Shown here: in pieces, positions 7,856 through 15,215 of the stretch
Layout: each line of letters begins with the position of its first letter
Position numbering within the stretch: the stretch's first letter is position 1
Origin: Hyphomicrobiales bacterium
GTDB taxonomy: Bacteria > Pseudomonadota > Alphaproteobacteria > Rhizobiales > Beijerinckiaceae
Direction of reading: 5' to 3'
Assembly: GCA_003963405.1 (NCBI GenBank)
Contig: RXIY01000031.1
Span: forward strand, 52,389-116,388
Length of the DNA: 64,000 nt
Made by a program: the position numbers and the translations under genes
Notes under the pieces: model-generated
What the model saw: only the letters and a program-made list of their open reading frames with translations
Database searches by the model: none
What the model was told of the DNA's origin: nothing

Positions 7856-8119
7856 TCACGAATGCCGGCCCCCGGAGCTTTCCAGCCATTGGGACCGTTT
7901 CCGCTCTTTCTGCCTTTCTCGCTTGGCCTTCTTGGTAATTTTCTTGCGCGCGGCGCGATCGCGTTCGAGCGCCGCAGCCGCCTCGGGCAGGACTTTCGCT
8001 TCGTTGCGAGCCGTGAACCGCGCATCGCGCGGATGATCTTCACTATCGGCCGCCTTCGCGCGCCGCCGCCGACGCGCTGAGGATGAGACACTGTCTTTGT
8101 CATCACGCATCTCGGTCAT
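7856..8119 (-). CDS. Small Lys/Arg-rich protein, unknown
   Basis: 87 residues starting at ATG 8119 (alternatives at 8161 and 8110; no strong ribosome-binding site decides). The middle reads HPRDARFTARNEAKVLPEAA, followed by a long highly charged helix rich in Lys, Arg and Glu. It sits 36 bases upstream of the terminase gene, the usual place for a small terminase subunit, and could serve as one or as a DNA-binding packaging factor, but no family motif supports this. A different frame across the same region (7711-8106) is more arginine- and serine-biased and less credible. Confidence 0.4.
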   Translation of the reverse strand: MTEMRDDKDSVSSSARRRRRAKAADSEDHPRDARFTARNEAKVLPEAAAALERDRAARKKITKKAKRERQKERKRSQWLESSGGRHS

Positions 8120-8301
8120 GGAGGTCACGCGCGGATGCGTCCGGCGCGAGCGCCCGGACATGGTTGCGGGGAATGTTTGATGATTGCGCCGTAGAAGAAG
8201 GCGGACCAATTTTCGGTCGCCTGTCCGCTCGGTCTATTTCTATGATTGAAGCAGCGAATAAAGCTTCGCACTCGCGCAAACATTCGTTCGCGTCGTGTTC
8301 C

Positions 8302-8532
8302 TCAGTGCTTCACTCGATCGGACGCTTTTGGCGTTGCACCACGAGTTAACACGCTCCACTTGTGCGCGGGAGTAGCGCAGGCTTCGCACTCAGCCAAACT
8401 GTCGTTTGACTTTGTGGAAATGTCCGCAGCTTGTGTTTGGCCGACGGCACTTTTTATCACAAGCTCGACATGGGGGCCTGGACATGTGGGGACCCCAACC
8501 GTGTGGTATTCGCTCTTGCGACGCCGCCGCAC
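8302..8532 (-). CDS. Possible small protein, unknown
   Basis: A 76-residue frame from GTG 8532 reads SEYHTVGVPTCPGPHVEL and later AECEACATPAHKWSVLTRG, with four cysteines and balanced composition. It fills part of the 500-base gap between 8120 and 8621, where nothing else is recognisable. The start codon is weak and no ribosome-binding site is obvious; the frame is open upstream to a stop near 8592 without an ATG. The region is more AT-rich than its surroundings. Support is only codon-like composition. Confidence 0.3.
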   Translation of the reverse strand: MRRRRKSEYHTVGVPTCPGPHVELVIKSAVGQTQAADISTKSNDSLAECEACATPAHKWSVLTRGATPKASDRVKH

Positions 8533-8621
8533 AGATGCTTTCCGTGCCTTAACATCGCAGAATTCGAATATGCCGGAATTCTTTTATTGATTTCCTTAAT
8601 TCGTCAACTGCCCGCTCGCCG

Positions 8622-9386
8622 TCATTTTCTGGTTGTCCACAACCTTCGTGGAATTCCTTCCCGCATAGCCCTTCGCTCGTTCTCCGAAATAGGCATGTCG
8701 AACGCCGAGAAGCTATTTTTCAACTCTTTGCTCTTCGTGGGGCTCACAATTTTGGGAAATTTGGACCCTATCGGGCGATGAGCCGTTGGTCCGCGCTTGA
8801 TCCACGCGCGCCATTCGGCCGAGACAATTTCGATCAGGTTGGTAAGGCTTTTACGCCCACTCTGCGGTCGCTCAGTTATCTTTAGGTGTCGCAGGCGCCG
8901 GGCTTCGTGAAGAGTGTTCTGCACGCTCGTGCGGCACACGCCGGCAAGCGCAGCGATCTTGTCTATCGGCAAGTCACACACGCCGTGGTGTTTTATTTCC
9001 CCTGCAATGATCGCCAGAACGGCCCGCTGTCCCTCTGTGTAATTCTCGCGCAATTTAGGGGGCAGAACTGCCGATCCGCCGAGCGTCCGGCGTCGGTCGC
9101 GTGACGCCTTCCGATCCGGAGACCGAGGCCGCTGGCGCGGAACAAGGCGACTGAGAAACTGTCCCATTTTGCGGCCCGGCGCACCGCACGAGGCGTTACG
9201 GGATGGCCCACGGCGCAGATCGAGCAAAGATTGCAGCGCCTCCGCGTCACCCTCGCGAATGACGCCATCGCCAAAGCTGCGCCAAATCGTGCCCGCCAAC
9301 TCGGCAAACTTCTCGCGCGAATTCGCGGAGGAAATCGCATCGCGAATGGCATCGGCAGCCGGGCTGGTAGCTCTGGCGAGGCTCAT
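8622..9386 (-). CDS. Winged helix-turn-helix protein of the element, unknown role
   Basis: 254 residues. The central part (about 115-180) reads ENYTEGQRAVLAIIAGEI and then LPIDKIAALAGVCRTSVQNT, a winged-helix domain with a recognition helix. Flanking regions are charged and low in complexity. Proteins of this type in proteobacterial phages act as replication or transcription regulators; as no primase or helicase exists here, it is the best candidate for a replication-associated protein, which is inference. Its ATG overlaps the stop of the upstream PC4-like gene (ATGA), so the two are co-translated. Confidence 0.55.
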   Translation of the reverse strand: MSLARATSPAADAIRDAISSANSREKFAELAGTIWRSFGDGVIREGDAEALQSLLDLRRGPSRNASCGAPGRKMGQFLSRLVPRQRPRSPDRKASRDRRRTLGGSAVLPPKLRENYTEGQRAVLAIIAGEIKHHGVCDLPIDKIAALAGVCRTSVQNTLHEARRLRHLKITERPQSGRKSLTNLIEIVSAEWRAWIKRGPTAHRPIGSKFPKIVSPTKSKELKNSFSAFDMPISENERRAMREGIPRRLWTTRK

Positions 9387-9904
9387 TGTTGGCCCTCGTT
9401 GAGCAAGCCCAGCTCGGCGGCCGTTTCCTTCGCTTTTTGCAAAGCGTCAGCAAGGTCCGGAAGGTGCTTGACCGACAGGCTCAGCCCCGACTTTCCGGGC
9501 TTTAGCGCGCCTTCTCCGTCGCGATACCATGTCCGCACGTCGATGCAGATCGCTTTGAAGTATTTGTGGAGACAGACGCGGAGCATTTCGCGTTTGTTGC
9601 GCTGCCACTCGGCGACAACGACGGGAAGGCCATTTTCGAGGTTTGACAAATGGTCGGAAACCCCTTGAAATTCAGTAGGGCTATACCCCCCGGTTTGACC
9701 TTTTAACCCGTTGATTTCATGAGAATGTGGCTTCCCCGCCACTCCGACCATGCACTGCAAATGATCATAAAAAGCAGGCGCATATGCGCTGGATCGTCGT
9801 CTCTGGTTGGAAGGGCGGCTTGATCCACGCTCTTCTGTGGCCGCGCCGATAACCTCGCCTCGGCAAACGCCCTTGGAAGACTTCAATTTGCCTGAGCCCT
9901 TCAA
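9383..9904 (-). CDS. PC4-type ssDNA-binding domain protein
   Basis: The C-terminal half (about residues 93-165) matches the transcriptional coactivator PC4/YdbC fold: LRVCLHKYFKAICIDVRTWY, then DGEGALKPGKSGLSLSVKHL, then a final helix. PC4-like proteins bind single-stranded DNA as dimers and occur in phages as replication or recombination aids. The N-terminal 90 residues are unlike anything I know. The start is uncertain: TTG 9904 gives 173 residues, and ATG 9751 would give 122 and still contain the whole domain. It lies first in the leftward operon. Confidence 0.65.
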   Translation of the reverse strand: MKGSGKLKSSKGVCRGEVIGAATEERGSSRPSNQRRRSSAYAPAFYDHLQCMVGVAGKPHSHEINGLKGQTGGYSPTEFQGVSDHLSNLENGLPVVVAEWQRNKREMLRVCLHKYFKAICIDVRTWYRDGEGALKPGKSGLSLSVKHLPDLADALQKAKETAAELGLLNEGQQ

Positions 9905-9959
9905 AAAGAGGGCGCCGACGACAATATCCTCAGCGTCCTGGTTTCATCAGGAGGCGATC

Positions 9960-10055
9960 ATGCGTGTGCTCAACAGCCCCACCTTGATATCCTTGGCGTT
10001 TTGGGTTGCGACCACGGGCGTCGCATACGCTGGGAAAATCATCGGCAACGGTTAG
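9960..10055 (+). CDS. 31-residue peptide with signal-like N-terminus
   Basis: ATG 9960 is preceded by an excellent AGGAGG at the right distance. The product begins MRVLNSPTLISLAFWVATTG and ends VAYAGKIIGNG, i.e. a signal-peptide-like hydrophobic core with a VAYA cleavage site and only seven residues after it. It lies just outside the element's leftward operon. It may be a host gene cut short by integration or a genuine small exported peptide. The rest of the 9905-10187 gap shows only a short GGCTC/GAGCC hairpin. Confidence 0.4.
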   Translation: MRVLNSPTLISLAFWVATTGVAYAGKIIGNG

Positions 10056-10187
10056 GCTCGACGGAGCCGGCCAGTGGTTCGCCGCTCGCTCTCCATCCGG
10101 GTTAAATGGGCCGCGAAATCGATTCTTTCATCCGGACGGGCGGGCGGCGCGTTCTTCTGATTTGCGTTCCAGCATGCAAAATCGCTT

Positions 10188-10946
10188 TCAGCTGCGCCTC
10201 GCCAGCGCCAGCGGATTCGGCGTGGGTTCACCGATCTTGAACAGAGTGCTTTTGTCCGTGTGTTCGAAAAGCTTGCCGCCCTTGAGGATAAGGCGGGTGG
10301 CTTCCTCGTAACGCCAGGTTCCATCATCGTGGATCGTTACGCGGATCCGATATTCATCGGTGCGAAAAGCGGATTCAAGAAACGGATTGGAGCAAATACC
10401 GCTGGTCGTTAGGCCCCTCTCGGCGACAAGTTCGAACTCCCTGGCGTCGGACGCCGCCCGGCCGGCCGCCATGGCGGTCTGCCCACGTGGGATCGTCAGA
10501 GTCTGCAAAATGACCCCCGTCGCCGGCTCCCACAACCAGTAGCCAATCTGGTCGTGATAGGTCTCGACGTCTCCCGGCTTTACAATGTGCTGATGGTAGC
10601 GCAATCCGTAAAAAAGCTGCGGGCCATTGGTCTGGGGATCGATCGGCTGAAGTTCGAGCCGTTCGGCATAGGCTTGCGTCTGCGGCCCCGCAGCCTTCGG
10701 ATTGACGTCCAAACCCTTCTCGCCGCGCCAGACGCCCGCCATGGGACGCAAAGGCCCGAGGTTGGCGAGCGTGTCATGATCAATGTCGGACGGCTCGGTA
10801 TAAATATCCTCCAGATAGCGGCCATAGAGATCGGCTGACATCTTGCGCCCTAGAAATCCCGTTTCTTTCTCAGGATGGTAGTATCGGGTCGGAAGAATGT
10901 CGATAGGCGAGGACAAGGCGCCGGTGGCTCTGCTCATTATGGCCAT
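10188..10946 (-). CDS. Nitrobindin-like heme-binding beta-barrel protein
   Basis: 252 residues. After a 60-residue N-terminal extension, LGPLRPMAGVWRGEKGLDVN carries the GxWxGxG-type motif of the THAP4/nitrobindin (DUF1794) beta-barrel. Alternating strands such as LFYGLRYHQHIV and YHDQIGYWLWEPATGVI complete the barrel. Such proteins bind heme or small hydrophobic ligands and interact with nitric oxide or peroxynitrite. It is the first clearly chromosomal gene to the right of the element and is divergent from ppk2. The ligand is not proven by sequence. Confidence 0.65.
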   Translation of the reverse strand: MAIMSRATGALSSPIDILPTRYYHPEKETGFLGRKMSADLYGRYLEDIYTEPSDIDHDTLANLGPLRPMAGVWRGEKGLDVNPKAAGPQTQAYAERLELQPIDPQTNGPQLFYGLRYHQHIVKPGDVETYHDQIGYWLWEPATGVILQTLTIPRGQTAMAAGRAASDAREFELVAERGLTTSGICSNPFLESAFRTDEYRIRVTIHDDGTWRYEEATRLILKGGKLFEHTDKSTLFKIGEPTPNPLALARRS

Positions 10947-11015
10947 GTGACAGGTTGACGGTTTTCCGGCCGGGCGTGACCATTGCCGCAGTCCTTATCA
11001 ATTTGGACAAGACGA

Positions 11016-11921
11016 ATGAACTTCAACAAGCGCTTTCGCGTCGATCCCGGCTCCAAAGTCGATCTCGCCGCAGTAGATCCCGGCTTTCATGGAAAGCACG
11101 CCAACGACGCCGAGGCGGCCACCGAGCTTCAGGAGCACTTGCAGCGCATCACCAAAGCGCAGCGCGCCCTTTACGCCGATCGCAGCCACTCTCTGCTGAT
11201 CGTGCTTCAGGGCATCGACGGCGCGGGGAAGGACGGGACTTGCTGGCATGTGATCAGCGCCATGGATCCCCAAGGCGTTCAGGTCAGGGGCTTCAAGCAA
11301 CCGACGGCCGAAGAGCGCGACCACGATTTTCTCTGGCGCATCCATCCCCATGCGCCCGGGCGCGGAAACGTCGCGATTTTCAACCGTTCGCATTACGAGG
11401 ACGTTCTGGTCGTGCGCGTGCACAAACTCGCGCCGAAGGAGATATGGAAGCCCCGCTACGATTTCATAAATGAGTGGGAGAAGCTGCTCTCCGTCGAAAA
11501 CAACACGACGATTTTGAAGTTTTTCCTCTATATTTCGAAGGATGAACAACTCGCCCGCTTCAAGGAGCGGCTCGACGATCCCTCCCACCAGTGGAAAATC
11601 AGCGCCTCCGATTATACGGAGCGCAACAGGTGGGACGATTATATCGAGGCATTCGAAGCCGCGCTGTCCCGCTGCTCGACTGCGCACGCGCCCTGGTTCA
11701 TCATTCCGTCGAACCACAAATGGTTCAGGAATCTCGCTGTTTCAGCCATCATCGCAGATACGCTCGAAGACATGAAACTCCAAATTCCCAAGCCGACGGT
11801 GGACATCGAGGAGATCAGGCGCCTTTACCACCAAGCCGAGGACGCGAAGAAGCGCGGACAGAAATTGGAAGCGGACACTCCTCCGGCCGAGCACACGCCG
11901 GAGCCTCCGGCGCAGCCTTGA
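11016..11921 (+). CDS. ppk2: Polyphosphate kinase 2 family phosphotransferase
   Basis: 301 residues from ATG 11016. Walker A is LQGIDGAGKDGT (about 65-75), Walker B is GNVAIFNRSHYEDV (116-129), and the lid module contains SASDYTERNRWDDY. These define the PPK2 P-loop family, which moves phosphate between polyphosphate and nucleotides. The lineage resembles the PPK2-related group that phosphorylates AMP or ADP; substrate direction cannot be fixed by eye. A Pro/Glu-rich tail ends the protein. The downstream MFS gene begins inside its stop codon. Confidence 0.85.
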   Translation: MNFNKRFRVDPGSKVDLAAVDPGFHGKHANDAEAATELQEHLQRITKAQRALYADRSHSLLIVLQGIDGAGKDGTCWHVISAMDPQGVQVRGFKQPTAEERDHDFLWRIHPHAPGRGNVAIFNRSHYEDVLVVRVHKLAPKEIWKPRYDFINEWEKLLSVENNTTILKFFLYISKDEQLARFKERLDDPSHQWKISASDYTERNRWDDYIEAFEAALSRCSTAHAPWFIIPSNHKWFRNLAVSAIIADTLEDMKLQIPKPTVDIEEIRRLYHQAEDAKKRGQKLEADTPPAEHTPEPPAQP

Positions 11922-13351
11922 GCCGCTCTCCAGCCATACCCGCCTCGTCGTTCTACTCGGCAATCGATCAGGCGCCGATGACATGGCGACACTATGCGCT
12001 CTGGCTTGTCGCCAGCGGCGGCGCCTTTCTCGATGGATTCTCGGTCGTGTCGCTCGGCCTGGCCCTGCCGCTCATGAAGCGCGACTTTTCTCTGACTCCG
12101 CTCGTCGTTGGGCTTATGGGGTCCGCACTCGTTCTTGGAGCCGCAGCGAGCGCCTGGCTTGGAGGAATGCTCGCGGACAGGCTCGGCCGCAAACGCGTCA
12201 TGACGATAGACATGGCGGTGATCGGCCTCGCCGGGCTTCTCGGCGCTGTCGCGCCAGATCCATGGGTCCTGGTGCTCGCCCAGTTCTTGACAGGCGCCGC
12301 GATCGGCGCGGATTTTCCGACAAGCGCGACCTATGTTTCCGAAATGATGCCCAGGAAGGCGAGGAGCCGGATGACGGTCGCGACGATCGCCATGCAGTCC
12401 GTCGGCATGTTCGTTGCGGCGCTGGTCGGCCTTGCCGTGCTGAAAATTCATCCCAGCCTCGCCGACTGGCGGCTGCTTCTGGCAGGGGGCGGCGTCATTG
12501 CGGTTTTGTTTTTTGTTGCGCGTCTACGCGCGCCCGAGAGCGCGCGATGGCTGGTGACAAAAGGAAGGATCGACGAGGCGAAGGCGCTGCTCGCACTCCT
12601 GCGCTGCGAATTCGGAGAAACAGCGAAATCGGCGCAAGGTTTTCAGGTGGCCAAAGCGCAAGCCGACCTCGGATCGCCGACCCGGAAGTCACATGGGGCG
12701 GGACTTCGGACCCTCCTCGACCCGCATTACCGCGACCGGACGCTACTCGTATCCCTGCCCTGGATGCTCATGGATGTGGCCACTTATGGGGTTGGCCTCT
12801 TCACGCCGGTCATCCTCGGAGCATTACATTTCGGCGGCGCCGGGTCAGGGACGGTGGCGGCGGATCTGGCCGACGCCCAAGGCAGCGCGGCCGTTGATCT
12901 CTTCCTCCTGGTGGGTTTTCTGGCCAGCCTCTGGGCGGTTCCGGCTCTCGGGCGAATCTTCATGCAGATCGCCGGTTTCGCCGGCATGGCGGTCGGCATG
13001 ACTCTTCTGCTCTTCGCGGCCGTCGCCAATGACGGCGCGCAGGCGCACATGGGCTTCATTATTACAGGGTTCGTCCTGTTCAACTTCTTCATGAACGCCG
13101 GACCCAATGCGACAACCTTTACGCTTGCTCCGGCGCTCTTTCCGACGGCCATCCGCGCTTCGGCAAGCGGCTTCGCCGCCGGCGCCGCCAAAGCAGGCGC
13201 CACGTTCGGCACCTTCGTCGTCCCGCAACTCCAGGCCGCCTGGGGCCTTGACGGCGTCGTCGCCTTGATGACCCTGGTGAGCATCGCAGGGCTTATCGTC
13301 ACCGCTTCTTTGGCTCATGCCGTGAACGAGGAAGGCGCCCTCGAAGAATAG
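11918..13351 (+). CDS. MFS transporter, sugar/aromatic-acid porter type
   Basis: 477 residues with 12 predicted membrane segments. The motif-A loop GGMLADRLGRKRVM lies between helices 2 and 3, and ARSRMTVATIAMQ and ESARWLVTKGRIDEA are typical of the sugar or benzoate porter branch. I chose TTG 11918, overlapping the ppk2 stop (TTGA), because family members begin with a short xIDxAPMTxxH segment that the ATG at 11978 would remove. Coupling to ppk2 suggests a shared role, perhaps phosphate or organic-acid handling. Substrate is unknown. Confidence 0.75.
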   Translation: MSRSPAIPASSFYSAIDQAPMTWRHYALWLVASGGAFLDGFSVVSLGLALPLMKRDFSLTPLVVGLMGSALVLGAAASAWLGGMLADRLGRKRVMTIDMAVIGLAGLLGAVAPDPWVLVLAQFLTGAAIGADFPTSATYVSEMMPRKARSRMTVATIAMQSVGMFVAALVGLAVLKIHPSLADWRLLLAGGGVIAVLFFVARLRAPESARWLVTKGRIDEAKALLALLRCEFGETAKSAQGFQVAKAQADLGSPTRKSHGAGLRTLLDPHYRDRTLLVSLPWMLMDVATYGVGLFTPVILGALHFGGAGSGTVAADLADAQGSAAVDLFLLVGFLASLWAVPALGRIFMQIAGFAGMAVGMTLLLFAAVANDGAQAHMGFIITGFVLFNFFMNAGPNATTFTLAPALFPTAIRASASGFAAGAAKAGATFGTFVVPQLQAAWGLDGVVALMTLVSIAGLIVTASLAHAVNEEGALEE

Positions 13352-13399
13352 CCCTCGAGAGATGAGGCCTAGTCGCCGTTGTTCGGGAGAGAAAGCAGG

Positions 13400-13759
13400 A
13401 TGCGCAATATCAGGGACTATCTCGCGGGGTCCAGCGTCGTTGATCTGGCGCTCTCGATCCTCCTCGCCCTGGCGCTCGTAAAGGTCGTGGACTCTCTCGT
13501 CGTCGATATACTGATGCCGCTTATCAGCCACTTCGCCGGCAACGGACGAGACATGGCGGATTACTTCATCCCGATCGCCCCGGGCATTCATCAGGATATG
13601 ACCTATAGTGAAGCCAAGCAGATCGGCGCTGTGATCGGCTATGGGCAATTCATCATCGCTCTTGTTTATTTCATCATCGCGGCGACCCTGTTTTTCCTGA
13701 TATCGAAGGGCCTGCGCGACTGGCGCAAGGCGGATCAGTCAGACAAGACCCGCGAATAA
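13400..13759 (+). CDS. mscL: Large-conductance mechanosensitive channel
   Basis: 119 residues from ATG 13400 with AGAGAAAGCAGG upstream. The first helix is SSVVDLALSILLALALVKVV, followed by LVVDILMPLIS, a periplasmic loop, the second helix IGYGQFIIALVYFIIAATLF and a charged C-terminal bundle. Size and layout fit MscL, a pentameric safety valve opening on hypo-osmotic shock. The pore glycines usual in E. coli helix 1 are partly replaced by Ala, Ser and Leu, so gating may differ. Confidence 0.8.
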   Translation: MRNIRDYLAGSSVVDLALSILLALALVKVVDSLVVDILMPLISHFAGNGRDMADYFIPIAPGIHQDMTYSEAKQIGAVIGYGQFIIALVYFIIAATLFFLISKGLRDWRKADQSDKTRE

Positions 13760-13784
13760 GAGCGCACCGACCCGCCAGGGCCCT

Positions 13785-15203
13785 ATGAATAAAAGAGAAC
13801 CGGGAATCAAAGAAAAGCTCGATTCACTCGCGAAAGCCGCCCGGGAAGAGCTCGTCAGCGATTTCGAACTCATACTGGAACATCGCTATCTTATCGTCGC
13901 CCTTGCTGCGACCCTTGTGGGCATTGCGCTGTTTTCGAACCCGCCGCCGCCGGGCCGCGTCGTTCTGGCCGCAGGGGCTCCCGGCTCGTCGTACAGCGCA
14001 TTCGCGGAGAAATATAAGAAGTTTTTCGCTGCGCGCGGGATAATACTCGAAGTCCGCCAGACGCAGGGCGCGCTCGAGAACGCCCGCCTCGTAACGGACG
14101 CCGGAAGCGATGTGGACGCCGCCTTCATTCAGGCCGGTCTCATCGATCCCCAAGCAGCCGCCAACGTCAGATCTCTGGGCAGTCTCAACTACGCGCCAGT
14201 CTGGCTGTTCTTCCGCGGCTCCGATAATAATGGAAAGCTACAGAAGTTCATGGAGCTCGGCCAGCGCCGCATCGCTATCGGACCCGCCGAGAGCGGCTCC
14301 TATGCGGCCGCGATGCGTCTGCTTGCGCTCAACAAGCAACCGGTCTCCCGGAATCTTGTCGTCATGCCTTTGGCCGAGGCGGTCGCGGCGATAAACCGGA
14401 ATGATCTGGACGCGGTTCTTCTCGTTGACGGCGTAGATTCGGAGATCATCCGCGCGGTGGTCAGAAATCCCGATTTGCAACTGGCGAATTTTGCCAGAGC
14501 GGCAGCCTATGCACGTGCGGTGAGTCACTGGCAGGCGTTGACTGTTCCGATGGGCGGTCTCGATCTCGCCCGCAACTTCCCCCCTCAGGATACCCATATC
14601 GTCGCGACGACGACCGATCTTGTCGTCAAGGAGACCGTCCACCCGGCCATTCAGATGCTCTTTCTGGCGGCGGCGCAAGCTGTCAACGGAAGGGAGGCCT
14701 TTTTCGAGAAGCGCCACGAATTCCCTTCGTTCAAAAACGACGACCTCGAGGAAAGCGAGGAAGCAAAGATCTTCTACAAAAATGGCGAGCCGTTCCTGAT
14801 GAGGTTCCTCCCCTTTTGGCTCGCGGAATTCTTCAACCGAATGTCATTCTACCTTTTTCCGCTGTTCCTGCTGTCATATCCCACGATCAAGCTGATCCTG
14901 GATTATCGCGTCAAGCAGGGACGCATCAAGATCAATGCGGTCTATCGGAAGCTGGCGGCCCTGGAAAACCAGCTCACTTATTCCTTCGATCCATTCAACC
15001 GGGAGAACTATATCACGCAGCTGAACACCATGGAGCGCACGGCCATGGCCCTGCGATTGCCGAGGGAACTCTCCGGCGAATATTTCATGCTCCGCTCCAG
15101 CATCAATTACATCCGCACATGCCTGTTACGCGGCGAGCCTTATATCGAGCAGCGTCACACCTCTCCCCGCGACCAGCCAGACCCGACGTCATTGCGCGTA
15201 TAA
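13785..15203 (+). CDS. TAXI-family TRAP solute receptor with C-terminal membrane anchor
   Basis: 472 residues. An N-terminal membrane helix (YLIVALAATLVGIALF) precedes a periplasmic binding domain with LAAGAPGSSYSAFAEKYKKF, the TAXI signature. A second hydrophobic helix near residue 350 (MSFYLFPLFLLSYPTIKLIL) leads to a cytoplasmic tail of about 90 residues. Two-anchor TAXI receptors are a known subgroup. No TRAP permease gene (DctQ/DctM type) is adjacent, so the partner is elsewhere or the protein acts as a sensor. It follows mscL by 25 bases. Confidence 0.75.
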   Translation: MNKREPGIKEKLDSLAKAAREELVSDFELILEHRYLIVALAATLVGIALFSNPPPPGRVVLAAGAPGSSYSAFAEKYKKFFAARGIILEVRQTQGALENARLVTDAGSDVDAAFIQAGLIDPQAAANVRSLGSLNYAPVWLFFRGSDNNGKLQKFMELGQRRIAIGPAESGSYAAAMRLLALNKQPVSRNLVVMPLAEAVAAINRNDLDAVLLVDGVDSEIIRAVVRNPDLQLANFARAAAYARAVSHWQALTVPMGGLDLARNFPPQDTHIVATTTDLVVKETVHPAIQMLFLAAAQAVNGREAFFEKRHEFPSFKNDDLEESEEAKIFYKNGEPFLMRFLPFWLAEFFNRMSFYLFPLFLLSYPTIKLILDYRVKQGRIKINAVYRKLAALENQLTYSFDPFNRENYITQLNTMERTAMALRLPRELSGEYFMLRSSINYIRTCLLRGEPYIEQRHTSPRDQPDPTSLRV

Positions 15204-15215
15204 ATTCGCCGTAGA

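Larger units (their letters stand above)
1..9904. mobile_element. Integrated element with integrase and an HK97-type head module but no tail genes
   Basis: The stretch runs from a tyrosine integrase cut by the left edge to a PC4-domain gene ending the leftward block. Terminase, HNH, capsid, protease, connector and portal are present and overlap one another by a few bases, so they form one transcription unit. No recognisable tail tube, tape measure, baseplate, holin or endolysin occurs. The integrase lacks only its C-terminal part, so one end of the element should lie within a few hundred bases outside the window. The right boundary is probably between 9904 and 10188, where host-like genes begin. 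No attachment repeat could be identified because the other end is not visible. The element may be a degenerate prophage or a capsid-forming satellite. Confidence 0.75.

Noticed and set aside
7711..8106. Alternative minus-strand frame overlapping the terminase start
   Set aside because: It runs into the conserved terminase N-terminus and is Arg/Ser-biased; the 7856-8119 frame is more protein-like.
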